Shown here: one piece after another, positions 22,118-33,267 of the stretch
Layout: each line of letters starts with the position of its first letter
How positions within the stretch are numbered: the first letter of the stretch is position 1
NCBI RefSeq assembly: GCF_000611645.1
Contig: NW_014013604.1
Coordinates: 29,379-63,163 of the forward strand
DNA: 33,785 nucleotides
Direction of reading: 5' to 3'
DNA from: Monoraphidium neglectum
Lineage: Eukaryota; Chlorophyta; Chlorophyceae; Sphaeropleales; Selenastraceae
Notes under the pieces: model-generated
Told to the model about the DNA's origin: nothing
Seen by the model: the letters and a program-made list of their open reading frames with translations, nothing else
Database searches by the model: none
Translations under genes and position numbers: made by a program

Positions 22118-23211
22118 TTAGTGGCCGGGCTCCATGGTTGATATCAGGCCTGACGCATCAGGTGGGGTAAGGGGGGCTGCGTGGGCGCGATGGTGCGGCA
22201 CGCGCACAGGCACTGCCCACCTGGCACTGGGCAGGAGGAGGTGAGGCCCCTGCCCCCCTAACCTGCGTGCTTGAGCTGGGCCTGCCAGACTGCCTTGGTC
22301 GCCCCAGCAACCTTTTTGCCGAAAGCCCCAACCAAAACCTGTTGATATGCCTGTGCTGCCCGAAACTGTGCATGACGCAGGCCCGCACGCATCAACACAC
22401 GATGAGACACAAGCAACAAGCCACGCACGCGCGGGGAACCCCCAACACACACACCCGAACCGTGTCCCGCCTCACCATTGAGCCTCAGGTCCTCCACGTA
22501 TCCCTCCGCCTGGTCCTGGGCGCACGCCACCACCAGCGCCACCCCACTCTCGTGAGCCTCCTGCATCACGTTCATGGCGTCGTCCACCTGCGGGGCCGCG
22601 CAGAGCCGCAGACACCGCGCGTGGGGCGAGCGGCGGGCGTTGGAAAGCCGGGGAATGGCGTGCGTGGCGAGTCGGCGGCGACGCTTGTGGCCGGTGCGGC
22701 GGCGGGCGTCGGGAGGGGCGGCAGTCTGTGTGCGTTGGCGCGCCGGCTGCTGTGCTCCTCACCGTGATCTCAGACACCACCTTGAGCAGCACCTTGACGA
22801 CATACTCCCGCCGGTTCTGCGGTTGCAAGGCAGACGCGGGGCGGCGAATTAGCACGAACGCAAGGCGCTGCAATTGGAGCCACCGAGGGCTCTGGAGGTC
22901 GCTGCTCGCTGACGCATGGGCACCGCCGCGCCGCCCCACGCGGCACTGCATGCGGTCGGGCCGCTGCCCCGGCTGCGCCAACCGTCAGGGGCGGGCCGCC
23001 GCGCCGCGGCCCGCCCGACGCTTGACGGCCCCCGCTCACGTAGTTGTCATTGTGCAGCATGACCTTGTAGATCGGGGGCTTCTTCCGCGCGCCCTCCGTG
23101 CTGTGCAGGATGGGGAGGCGGGGCGCAGCACGTGGGCCGCGGGTTGCAATGGGCGTGCCTCTCGGCCTCACGCACTGCGGCCGCGCGCAATGCGAGCCCC
23201 ACGCAGCAAAC

Positions 23212-23249
<38 letters not shown>

Positions 23250-23928
23250 GAGCAAGCAAGCGTTGCAGCTGGCAGCTCAAACCCCTCCCGCCGCACACAG
23301 CAGCGCGGGTGGCTGTTGGGACGAGCTCCCCTTGTAACCCTGGTGCAGAGCAGGTGCCACCGTCTAGGGATGTCGCCCGCTGCTCACCTCTTGCCAGGAG
23401 TGGTGATTGTCTCATTGTCAAGCAGGCCGCTGCCGCCGCGCGCCGCTTGGGGCACGACCAGTGCTCTCCGGCTGCCTGCGGAGGGCAGGGATGCGGTACC
23501 CCCTGAGGGCGAAACCGCATGCTGCGCACGCGCACGCACACGCTGCTCGCCACGTCGCCGGGCAGGGCTGCGTCTGCGTGCTGCAAGGCGAGCTAGGACG
23601 AGAATGTTTCAACCTGTAGGATCCAAATGGTCCTGCTGGCCCCTGCAATGACCTCCAATGCCCGAATGGACCATGGTGCTCCGGCTTGCAAGACCTTGCT
23701 CGCCCAAATCACCAGCCTCTCACCAGGACAGCGCAGCTTTGCACGCACAGTAACGCTGCTGGCGCCAGCGCAGAGGGTACGCGTGGCAGGGACCTAGGGC
23801 AATGAGTGTTGGGTGAGTGCCGACTTGCTGCAGGCCGCTGCGCGCCTTGCCGAGCTCAGGGACCGCTGAATTACCTTCGCCCTGTTGAGAGGCGACGCCA
23901 GCGAGGTCGATACCGCGGCGAGAGCCAT
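22118..23928 (-). CDS. CLPS1: ClpS adaptor of the Clp protease, probably chloroplast-targeted
   Basis: ClpS delivers proteins with N-degron residues to the Clp chaperone-protease, here most likely in the plastid. Exons in transcript order: 23928-23875, 23521-23388, 23100-23040, 22816-22763, 22587-22476, 22149-22118; 148 residues. The core is clear: YKVMLHNDNYNRREYVVKV holds the Asn/Asp of the N-degron pocket, EAHESGVALVVACAQ holds the conserved His, and the protein ends GLISTMEPGH. It resembles plant CLPS1 more than the bacterial protein, especially at the NGL-S-EP end. The first exon (MALAAVSTSLASPLNRAK) has a transit-peptide composition: Ser, Ala and Arg without acids. Exons 3-6 are firm. 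Exon 2 fits in phase, and its DNETITTPGK segment fits what precedes the core in plants. Exon 1 is less sure because its donor (GTAATT) is unlike its neighbours. Confidence 0.9.
23213..23249. repeat. (CTG)12 trinucleotide repeat in a ClpS intron
   Basis: Twelve uninterrupted CTG units. The minus-strand pre-mRNA reads (CAG)n about 110 bases before the acceptor of ClpS exon 3. Apparent poly-Leu, poly-Ala and poly-Ser peptides here are not coding. Confidence 0.95.
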
Positions 23929-25665
23929 TCTGACAGTGCGTGCTGCGCGCTGCTCTTCGAAGCCACTCGGGCGACGATGTAGGAGTGCCCACCGACCACC
24001 AAGCACGTAGTGATATAACAACTCACATACCCGGATTGGACAAGGGCACCCTGCAATGAACGGGGTCGCACGTGGTGGCGCCCCTGCACCTCCCACTAGG
24101 CAGTTGCAGGCTGCACGTCCAGGGCGCAGGCCCACATGCCGCTACCACACAGAACCTGTCGCGCAAGGAAACAGTAGCATGTTGGTGTCGATCGACCAAC
24201 CCTTGCTGTTTTCAGATTGGGCGAGTCCAGGGACTTCGCACACACCCATCGAAGGTCTTGACTGCTTCAGCGAGTCAGCCCCCAGACAGTCCGACTGCCG
24301 CCCTGATTCGATGTTGACAGTGCGCTTGATGCTGTGCTGCCTCTTTTAGGGGCAACTCCCAGCCGTTCCAAGGTGCGCCCAGGCGATTAGCGAGTGCCCG
24401 GCTGCTGCGCCTTCTGTTCGCTTGGTGTGTGGAGAGCCCAAGGTGGTGAACGTGAGGGCATCCCCCGGCGCGCCCAGCAGCCGCCCGAAATTTACATCCC
24501 AAAAGCTACAGAGCCACGGCGCAGGCCAAGGCAGAAGCTGCTCAGAAGGTCATGGCACAGGTTCGTCGATGCAGCGAGCAGGGCGCATGCAGCGTACCAG
24601 GCGGGGTGGCCCCATGCACATGCATGGCTATCATGTGGGTCCGCACCACCCAAACACGCATTGGACTCCGCAGATACATGTCCTGATAGCGTACAACCAA
24701 AGCAGACCGCATGCACCTCCTGCGGACAGTCAGGTGCATGCTACCCAGTGTGTGTGTGTGTGTGTGGGAGTGAGCGCATAGCCGCACCAGCTTTGGGGGT
24801 GGCCGCTTTCAATATTTCAATAAGATGGCAGGGCAAAAATGCCTGTCGGACAGCATGCAGGGTACAGGTGCACACGAAGCAAGGAAGCGTGCGCACGCAC
24901 AGAGGCGTGCGCCATGCCCACAAGCAGGGATGCAGCGGCAAGCGCCCCGGGGGGGGATGGCTGGTCAGGTGCGGCGGAAGGGGCCGGGCCAGCGCACCAG
25001 CCAGCACTAAGCGGGGGCCCGATGTCGAGGGGATTTGAGGTGAGGTGACACGGCGTGACCAAGGGGGTGGCGAGCGCCTTCAAGGTGTGTGGCTGCGGCC
25101 CGAGCACTGACGCCAGGTGCGACCTGGCAGGCAGCTGCCGCTGGCCATGCACGGCCCTGCGCGACAGCCGCCCGGCAGAGTGCCACCGGGCGGAGGTGCA
25201 TGGAAGCAGCTGGCGATGGGGAGATTGTGCGTGTGTGTCAGTGAGTTGGTGTGTCGGAGCGGGGTTGCATGCAGGTGGACTGGATCAGCAGGCGGTTCAG
25301 CACGGCGAAGAGCCGAGGCCGATGCGAGCGCACGGAGTGGAACGTGCCGATGAGAGGCAGGGGTTTGCGGGCGGCCAACCAGTGCAGCCTAGGACCTTCC
25401 GACAAAAGTGCGGGCATAGTAAGAGCAGAAGAGCCCATCACAGGCGCATGACTGGGGCAACCCCAAACCCCTCAAGTGCTGGAGAGTGCGGCGCGAAGCG
25501 CGCGAAAGCGGAAGCCCCCCACAGAAAAGGCCAAGGCTCGCTCCCTGGCGTGTTAGTGAAGCGGCCGCACGGAAGAGGCAGAGGCCCGGGCCTGGTAGCC
25601 TGCGCGCACGCAGTTTGCTCAGTGCGTCACCGAGAGCGTGCGGGCATGGGGCCGGGAGTGGCGCA
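23929..25665. other. Intergenic region between permease and ClpS (tandem genes)
   Basis: It probably contains the permease 3' UTR and the ClpS promoter. A minus-strand TGTAA (TTACA at 24492-24496) is about 1.2 kb past the permease stop. A 17-base TG run is at 24748-24764. I see no further gene. Confidence 0.5.
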
Positions 25666-25823
25666 TCACTTCTCGGCCTTGTCAGCAGCGGTTGTGGAAG
25701 CGGCGCGCTTCATGCGGCGGCTCTTGGCCATAAGGTCCAGGAGGCTCCAGTCGTGCTCCTCCTCTGCCACCAGGTTCTCATCAATCTGGGGCGAGGGTCG
25801 GATGGCGTTTGACCGCGGCAGAG

Positions 25824-25871
<48 letters not shown>

Positions 25872-28800
25872 CGCATAGTGTGTGCGTGTGCGTGTGTGCG
25901 TGTGTGCGTGGTCGTGGATATGTGTGTGTATGCACGCACGCGCATGCGCGCGTGTGTGTGTGTGTGCACGCGTGTGTGTGTGCCCACATGTGCGTGTGCA
26001 CGTGTGCCCGGGCAGGGGTGCTACCCCTGCTGAGGGTTGTCGAACGACCTCCATCACAGCGTGGAAACCTCCCTGCACCACGCCGACCTCTGTAGGGCCG
26101 GCACAGCCAGCCATTTTGCTGATCGCATCTCAGCGGGGTCACGGCAGGGCAAAGTGGCTGAAAAGGAAGCGGTCGGCCGCGGCAGCGCTGATATGTACCT
26201 GCTGGACACGCGTCCTTTGGGGGACAGGGGCAGGTGCGGATGCTCCGGGATCCAACGGACACCTGAGTTGCCTGCCGCCGCGTTTTTGCTCACCTCGTTG
26301 TTCTCGTTAACGTTCCACCCCGGCACCCTCATGAACATGGGGTTCAGCCTCGTCATGCGGGCGTAGAGGTCGGTCACGCGCGTGCAGTCCCGCTGGACCT
26401 TGAGCAGCTTGAAGGTCACGAGCTTCAGGATGACGTACATGCCCAGGCCGGCGATGACGCCGTACGCGATGTTGTTGGTGCTGAACATGGACACGACTGT
26501 GGGCGGTTTTGGGAGGTTTCGGGGGGTGATGCAACTGAGAACGGTTCTTATGTGCGGATGCAACTTGAAAGAGTGGTCCAGGAGAGTTGCAGAGGTATCA
26601 CTTCGTGCTGAGAGATGGTTGGTTGGGGCGAGCAGCATCGCGGGGTGCGGGGGGAAGGTGCACTGGCAGGTCTGGGCTGCGAGTCCAAGGCAGGGGGTCA
26701 AAAGCCCGGTGTGACGGGAGGGGATTGGGCCATTGAGATGGTGTCATGGTTGTGTGGCTCACTGGTGGCAAAGCTGGGGATGGACTCGGTGATGTCATCC
26801 CAGTCGATCTGGTTGAGGGCAGTACGCGGGATGGGAGGGTGGGGGTCAAGGTGGGGGTCAGGTTCAGTGCGTATGTTCGGGTGTGGAGACTGGCATACAA
26901 GGGACTTTCGTGGTGTCAAATTCCTGTTGTGATTCGGCCGGCGCTCTCCTTTCTTTGAAGCAAAGCTGAAATTATGCTCAATACTCGTTTCCATATGTGA
27001 GCGTTCCTTTGCTTTATACATAGCAGACATACGCGCCCATGCGCACAATATGGCTGATGCACGTGCAACCAAAAGCTTGGGGTACGCATGCGAGCAAGCA
27101 CGCATACATGCACGCACACACACGCGCACACACACACACACACATGCACACACCCCCACCTGCATGATGCTCTCCATGAAGATGATCGCCCCGATCAGGC
27201 AAAGCACGGGCGACGTGGCGATGTCAGGGATGGACGAGAACAGCGGCCTTTGGAGGTGCAAGACAACCGGTGCGGTGGGTTTGGCGGTGTGGGGTGTGGG
27301 GGTCAGAGGGAATCGCGACGGAGGACATGGGCCATGCTTGGCGGATAGCTGGCCGGCTCCAGAGGGGTGCTGATGCGAGGCAGCCAGTGTTCGCGGCCTG
27401 ACCGCAGGCATGTGTGACTCAGCATGCAAGCCCAAAGCCCGCTACGGGCACCCCGTTTCCTGCCCCCGCTGCGCGCCCCTTTCCGTTTGCCCCCACCCGC
27501 GCTCACCACAGCACGATGGACAGCACAAACAGGCACGCGCACACCACCGCCGTGAACCCGGTGCGCCCGCCCTCGCGCATCGCGGCGGCGGACTCGACAT
27601 AGGTGGTCAGCGCGCTGGTGCCCAGGAGGCCGCCGATGGTGGAGCCCAGGCCGTCGGCAAGGAAAGCCAGGTTGCTGCGCGGCATCACGCCCTCCTTGTT
27701 CACGACGCCCGCCATGCGGCCGAGGGAGACGAACGTGATGGAGCTGCCGATGAAATCCAGGTAGCTTAGGATGTATAATCGACGGGGTTCACAGGTGGGG
27801 TTGGGAGTGAGGGAAGGGGTGGAGTCAAAGGCGGGTGTGGGCAGCAGGCTGCACAGCGGTCGGGCGTGGTGGTCAGAAAGGAGGGAGTTGGAGGCAACGA
27901 TCCGGGTGCTGACTGCCAGGGCTTTGAAGCAGAATCGCGGCAAGGGTGCGGGAGAGACGTGCTGACGGCCTTCCGCTTTAGGAGTGTGTCCAGGATAAAA
28001 ACCCAGGCACGCCAGCGCAGCGACGCCACGAAATGCTTGGCAGCCAAAGCGCCGCGCTCCTGGGCAAGCCAGCCCCCTGTGTGCTGTATCCATGCGCTTT
28101 GTGATTGCACAGGACTGCGGGCGTCGGGGGCAGCTGGACGGGCACCCACAGGAAAGTGACGAGCGCGCCGACCAGGGTGCCTGTGTTGGCCCCCCACTTG
28201 AAGTCGAGGCTGAAGGCGGTCTCCGTGAAATAGGCCACGTCCACGACGGTGTCGGGCACCTGCAAGGAAGGCAGGTGCAGCAGTCATCAGCATGGTTTGG
28301 ATGCTGAGCGGACTTGTGATCCGAGTGCCCGCAAGACCATCGCGGGCGGATGGGCTGGTCAACAAGCGAGTGAGCCCTTGTCAGCAAGGGCGGCGGCGCG
28401 GATGGGCGCGGCAAGGACGGGGAGCCGCGCTCTTGTGCAAAATGTGAAGGCGGGCAGCACGCGAGGGGGCAGGCGGGCGTGCGGGGCGCACCAGGCCGCC
28501 CATGCTCTGCTTGGCGGGGAACTTGATCCACGAGATGAACATGGTGAAGAATATGCCTATGGCGGTTATTGAATATCATAGAGCACTGGGGTGAGGGTTC
28601 GGTCGAGGTGCAAGGACCGCAGGACCAGGCGCAGGCAAGTAGACTCGGGACGGGGGCGGCCCGCAACTTGCAGGGTCATTCAAATTCCACGGAGGCGTGA
28701 GGCCACCAGTGCACCAGCCAACAGTAGCAGATGTTGCGAGCAAGCTCAAGCAGGCCCCCGCCGGCGCGCTGAGGACATGACACCCGCCTCCCCTCCCCCT

Positions 28801-29717
28801 TTTGGGCTGGCCGGTGCCGCACCCGCGATGAAAGCGCCCGACACGTTCCAGACCAACAGGATGGCTGCGTTTTGGGTGCAAGGACCGAGATTTGATGGCA
28901 GGCATGCTCAGCAGTCAGCCACAGGCTAGTGGTCGGTGCGACTTTGCAAGGTGCTGCTCGGCGGTCGCAGCTAGGGTCAACGCTGGACGGCGCGGCGGCG
29001 CTGGCCGCCTCGCGTGCACGCGCGGGCTGCTGGGCGCACGTGGGTGTCGAGCGAATGGTAGGTGCACAAGGATGCCCACCTGTGAAGAGCAGGCCACCCA
29101 GGGCAAGCCAGGGGCAGATGGGGCCGAAGGGCGCGCCATCAAAGTACATGAGGCAGGAGTTGAAGCCGATCTGAGGGGGTGCAGGGGCGGCGGGCGGTGA
29201 AGCGATGGGAGAAAGGATTCGCATGAGCAGAGGAGCACTGACAGGGCGCGTCGAATTCGAACCCTGGGTAGCTCCTGGCTTGTCACTTTGATAATGCAAA
29301 CTTAGTTACTGCTTGCTCAAACTGAGGCGGAGGCGGCATGAGATGGTTTCCCTGGGCCTTCCAGCCGCCGTGCGTCGTGGGGTCTGCTCACCCCGCTGTC
29401 GTATCCGGCCGCGCCATAGCCCCCCGCGGTCGCTTTGAGGGGCCAGGCCGTATTGAGCGCCAGATACGTGGGGTAGGGCGCCGGCGCGATGAACCCGCAG
29501 CCCTTCATGCCCACGCTGCGCGGCGACGTTTTCAGGGTTTAGGGAGGTCGAAGGGAGAAGGCTGAGGCGGCGGGGTGCGGGGCAGCGTCAGCAAAACCGA
29601 TGAGGTGGTGCCAGCACTGACCCTGGCGCGGCAAGCTCGGCGGAACACGCTGTGTGGTGGACTTTGTCTGGTGCGCGTCCACTCGCTGGCGCATGTGCCC
29701 TTGTGCGCACGCAGGCG

Positions 29718-29761
<44 letters not shown>

Positions 29762-32570
29762 CGTGCATGCGTGCATGTGTGTGGGCGGAGGGGACATGGC
29801 CTCACAATGTGATGAACACGCCGATGCCTGCAGCGCCCGCGTACAGCACCGTCTTGGGGAACAGCTGCAGGAAAACCTTCCGCAGCCCTGCGGCAGGGCC
29901 GGGGCAAGGTCCGGTAAAGGGGGGCCGCCCCGCGTGGTTTGGAGACTGAGGAGGGGAGCCAGGGCGTTTTAGCACCACACACCCCCACTGACGCCGGCGC
30001 GTGCGTGTGAAGGCGTATGAGCACCATTCCAGAAGCTGCGGCCCCACACGGCGCTGCAGGCCTGATGGCACGTTGCTTCCCGGGCATTGACCCATCAGCT
30101 GTCCGTAGCGTGGCGCTGGCCTTAGGTAGGCTACCCCCCTACCTGTCACGCAGATGAACACAAAGATGAGGCCCTCAAGGAAGGTGGCAGCCAGCAGCTG
30201 CTCATAGGGGATGGCCGTGCCCTTGCTGCAAGCGGAGGCGGGGTAAGGTTGTGCTGAGTGGAAAGCAAAGGGGCTGATGTGCGGGTGCCCAATGTGAAAG
30301 ACAGTCTGGATCCAGTCGTGGGTTTCCAAACGCAATGCGGTACACTCAACAAGGCCGCACCAGATGTTGGGCGTGTCCGCGGCGCACAGGCCACTGGCTG
30401 CGGGTCCGAGTTGAGGTGTGGAACGGCGGCGTGAGCAATCCCGCACCGGATGTGAGGAGTGCCGTAGATGGAGGAGATGTTGGACTCTGATCAATGCAGG
30501 GATTGCTGACTACTGGGTCGCTGGGCTCACTCCTTGCTGGTGCTCTGGCCTCACATCCGCACTGGCAGCCCGCTGCGGCAGCAATGGATCCCAGCCCGGC
30601 ATGCAGATGCATCCACACGGGGGGTGCAGCGTCGCCCGCTAACCATGCCGCTGGCCCCACGCAGCGCGGCTGCTGGTGTTGGTCGGGCGCTGCAGCGCGG
30701 CTCACCAACAACGTCTGGAATGAGGGTGGCGTTTGTTGGGGACGCCGGCACGCCCTTGCAGGGCAGCCCGAAGCAGGACTTGTCGGCGCCGGTCATAGTG
30801 GCGTGGAAGCCGAACCTGAGGAGGGTACATTGGGTTTCGCATGGATGAGGAGCCACGAGCGCGGAGCCTTGTCTGCGCTCGCCTTATACACACAGTTAAG
30901 AGCGAAGGCGCGCCACTAGGCAAGCCAGGAGTCACAGGGTCTGAGCATCCGCTGCTCTGTTGCTGGTTGTCAGAAAAATGAATGGCGGGGCTCTCCAGGC
31001 AGCTGTGTCGGCCGAGCACCAGTCTTGCAGCGGCATCGTGACATGTGCGAGCGTTGCATTCAATGACAGGAAACTCACACTTGTTCCCCGGCGATCTGGG
31101 TGAAGAGGCTGTTAGTGCCTGGGGGAGGCAACGGCAAGGGAGCAGACGGGAAAAGGCAGAGGGTCAGAGCGGATTGCAGCGGGGGTGGGCACGACGGACG
31201 CTGCCGCCGGGCCCCTCTCTACCTTGGGCGTGCGACAAGCCGCCGCGGTTGTTGCACCGCCGATACCCGCGGGCTCACAAGCATCACAAGACCTATGTAA
31301 CCCCTCCTCCTCCTCTTTCCTGCCCGGCATCCCAGGTGCGCCGCAGGCACGTCAAACGATGTAGCCCTGTGTACCATATCGACGTCATGCTGACCATCTT
31401 GAACCCCGATCCAGGTTTTTGAGACTGCTGGAAGGGCCCCTGTCGCCCCCTGTTATGCCTGTCAATGCCCCTTGTTTGTCCCCTCCAAGCACGCGTTTCA
31501 CTCCCCAACCCTGGCCCACAAAGCCCCCCCCACCAACACATACACCAACACCAACACGATCACACTCACACACGTTCACACACACCAACACACAATCACC
31601 CAATCACGCACACCAGCCGCAACCCACCCAGCTGCACGCTGACGACCCAGGGGTAGTTGGCGACGCCGCCCATTACGAGGGTGGCGATGGCGGTGGAGAT
31701 GGCGGTGGCCAGAACAATGTCCTTCTTGGGCATGCCCGCCGGCCCCAGCAGCAGAGGGTTGAGGAACAGAATGTAGGCCTGAGGATTGTGCGGTTGTGTG
31801 TGGGAGGAGCAGTGGAGACGATGCCTGAGGGGGGTTTATACAATTTCGGATTCAGGACACGTTGCCAGTATTGAAGACCGCATGATTGCAACTGCTGTCA
31901 TTACTTGCAAAACGACGGTTCGGTTGTCAAGCGTAGGGTGAGAGTAGCCAGGACGAGCAGGCGAGGCGGGGTCGATGGCTGCAGGGATCGTGCGGGACGG
32001 CCGCAGGCGGGGTGCCCCGAGTGGCGTCCGCAGGTATGAGCAGGCAATTGGTGGATCCGCAGAAGCTTGCTCACCGATGTCATGAACAGCACGATGCCGG
32101 CCCTGGTGGGTGGGGCGTGGGTGGAGCAGGCGTGTGACAGGGTGGGGCGGGGTGCTGCCCATCCGCAGGTGTCGCCCAAGGACATCGCCAAACGATTGAG
32201 ATGCAGCAGACGAGGTTGCAGCCGGGCGTTCAAAGTACGCGTCGCGCCCTGATCGAGGGTTACAGGCAACTTCCTCCCAAGTCCCTGACATCCGTTGGTG
32301 TCCCATGCCGAGGCTTGCAAGCCAAGCAGGCACCATTCTGTGTCGCCTCCCCTTCGTCTCGCAGCCCCACCTGAACTCTCCCAGCCACGTGCTGCCGCGC
32401 TCGTGCACCCGGAAGAAGCGCTCGCCAAACCTGGCGACCGCGTTAGTTGGCGCGGTGGTGGGGGGCAGCACCTCCACGGGTGCGGGGCCCTTGCCCGCGT
32501 AGCTTGGGAGGGACGCGATTTCGACATCGGCGTCCTTTATGGTGGTGCCGCTCCGGCCCGAGGAGTCCAT
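25666..32570 (-). CDS. Divergent AZG/AzgA-like purine permease (NCS2 superfamily)
   Basis: A multi-pass plasma-membrane transporter related to Arabidopsis AZG1/2 and fungal AzgA, which import adenine, guanine and hypoxanthine with protons. Exons in transcript order: 32570-32371, 32102-32075, 31778-31628, 31118-31079, 30815-30706, 30397-30361, 30225-30143, 29887-29806, 29515-29392, 29170-29080, 28864-28823, 28556-28492, 28259-28150, 27764-27507, 27247-27160, 26808-26763, 26496-26294, 25785-25666. All join in phase: 625 residues. Family marks: [19 protein letters not shown] (48-66), AYILFLNP (77-84), [24 protein letters not shown] and [24 protein letters not shown] (504-516), [14 protein letters not shown], then a charged cytosolic tail. 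TM3 reads VQLGTNSLF where relatives have PGMGxNAYF, and TM8 reads LDFIGSSIT where relatives have DxxDTxGT. Residues 140-190 form a Cys-rich loop with a sequon. Substrate uncertain. Confidence 0.92.
25828..25870. repeat. (TG)21 microsatellite in the last permease intron
   Basis: A pure TG run, with TG-rich sequence continuing to about 26010. The pre-mRNA reads CA repeats starting about 45 bases before the acceptor of the final exon. Confidence 0.95.
27113..27153. repeat. CA-rich microsatellite in permease intron 15
   Basis: A CA run (pure at about 27127-27144). The pre-mRNA reads UG repeats starting within about 10 bases of the donor at 27159. Confidence 0.9.
29720..29757. repeat. (TG)19 microsatellite in permease intron 8
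   Basis: A pure TG run read as CA in the pre-mRNA, about 50 bases after the donor of exon 8. It is the exception to the UG-after-donor pattern in the minus-strand genes. Confidence 0.95.
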
Positions 32571-33043
32571 GGCGGCGGGTGTTGCCTGTGTTGCTCAGCC
32601 GGCGGCTCTGGGGTTGGTGGGACGGCGCCCGCTGGCGGTGAGGCGCGCGGGAAGGGGGGCTGCGGGTGGGCAGGTGCGGGGCGGAGGAGCGCAAGGCGGT
32701 GAGAGCGGGACGTGGGGTCGGGGGCAGGTCGAGCGGGGCCTAAGGAGAGCGCGGTGTGGCGCTGCCAACTGCGTGTGGGTTTGAGTATTGAATTGCTCCT
32801 TTGTTGGCTGTCGCTGGCCCTGCATTTCAAACCCCCAGCGAGCATGTGCTTGAGTTCCATGTGATTGTGGGCACTAGGCCTGCTCAACGCGCGACGCAGG
32901 GCCAGGCTGGCCGCCTGCTGCTGCTCAGAGCACGGGTTGTAATACGTCTAGTACGCATTCAGCTGCATGGACTGGCCACGGAGCGCCCGACCCTCGGCAC
33001 TCACTACTGTAGGGTGCCGGCACGTGACCAGCGCGGAGGCAAT

Positions 33044-33065
33044 ATTGGCGATTGATAACACCAAT
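33044..33065. promoter_or_regulatory. CCAAT-GATA-CCAAT cluster
   Basis: ATTGG, GATAA and CCAAT lie within 22 bases, with the two CCAAT boxes in opposite orientation around the GATA site. CCAAT boxes bind NF-Y-type factors; GATAA fits zinc-finger GATA factors. Confidence 0.45.
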
Positions 33066-33142
33066 GAGACACAAATGCGTGTGCAGCGGGGGACTAGACG
33101 CGCCCCCGGGCGAAAACGTGAAACTGGCCACAAGAGTTACAC

Positions 33143-33199
33143 TGGTGCTCCCGTGATTGTCGTCATCCGGGCTTATGCGGCGCATGTGGCGCGCTCCCA
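33143..33199 (-). pseudogene. Relic of a kinase activation-loop exon
   Basis: On the minus strand, 57 bases lie between an AG (acceptor-like) and a GT (donor-like) and read in phase 0 to end with MTTITGAP. The intact kinase exon at 16834-16775 is 60 bases, also phase 0 at both ends, and ends with MTTITGTP. An 18-base identical stretch (CCCGTGATTGTCGTCATC on the plus strand, 33150-33167 and 16782-16799) extends to 24 of 28 matching bases. All four differences are transitions, and only one residue changes. The N-terminal half is diverged and contains an in-frame TAA (codon 9). No other exon of such a kinase is visible nearby, so this looks like a decayed or transplanted single exon. Confidence 0.5.
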
Positions 33200-33202
33200 C
33201 TG

Positions 33203-33209
33203 TTATATA
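33203..33209 (+). promoter_or_regulatory. TATA box of the amidohydrolase gene
   Basis: TTATATA about 60 bases before the ATG at 33268, a spacing that allows a 30-base 5' UTR. Confidence 0.45.
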
Positions 33210-33267
33210 CCGCGATCCTGTATCGTCTCAGCCCCTAGAACGCGTGGAAAGCACCGCCGACACAATA

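Larger units (their letters stand above)
32571..33267. promoter_or_regulatory. Divergent promoter region between permease and amidohydrolase
   Basis: 697 bases separate the two start codons. Visible elements: CACGTG at 33021-33026; ATTGG (inverted CCAAT) at 33044-33048; GATAA at 33054-33058; CCAAT at 33061-33065; and TTATATA at 33203-33209, about 60 bases before the amidohydrolase start and facing it. GATA sites are typical of nitrogen-regulated genes in fungi and some algae. Shared control of the two genes is an inference from layout. Confidence 0.5.

Noticed and set aside
21438..22121. 227-codon plus-strand frame ahead of the ClpS stop
   Set aside because: Low-complexity Ala/Arg/Pro/Ser composition and antisense to the ClpS 3' region; no motif recognised.
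23132..23506. Poly-Leu, poly-Ala and poly-Ser peptides around 23215-23250
   Set aside because: They arise from the (CTG)12 repeat read in different frames within a ClpS intron.
29241..29275. Minus-strand string resembling a tRNA B box (GGTTCGAATTC)
   Set aside because: No T-stem pairing, no A box at the right distance and no acceptor stem; it contains the palindrome TCGAATTCGA and lies in a permease intron.
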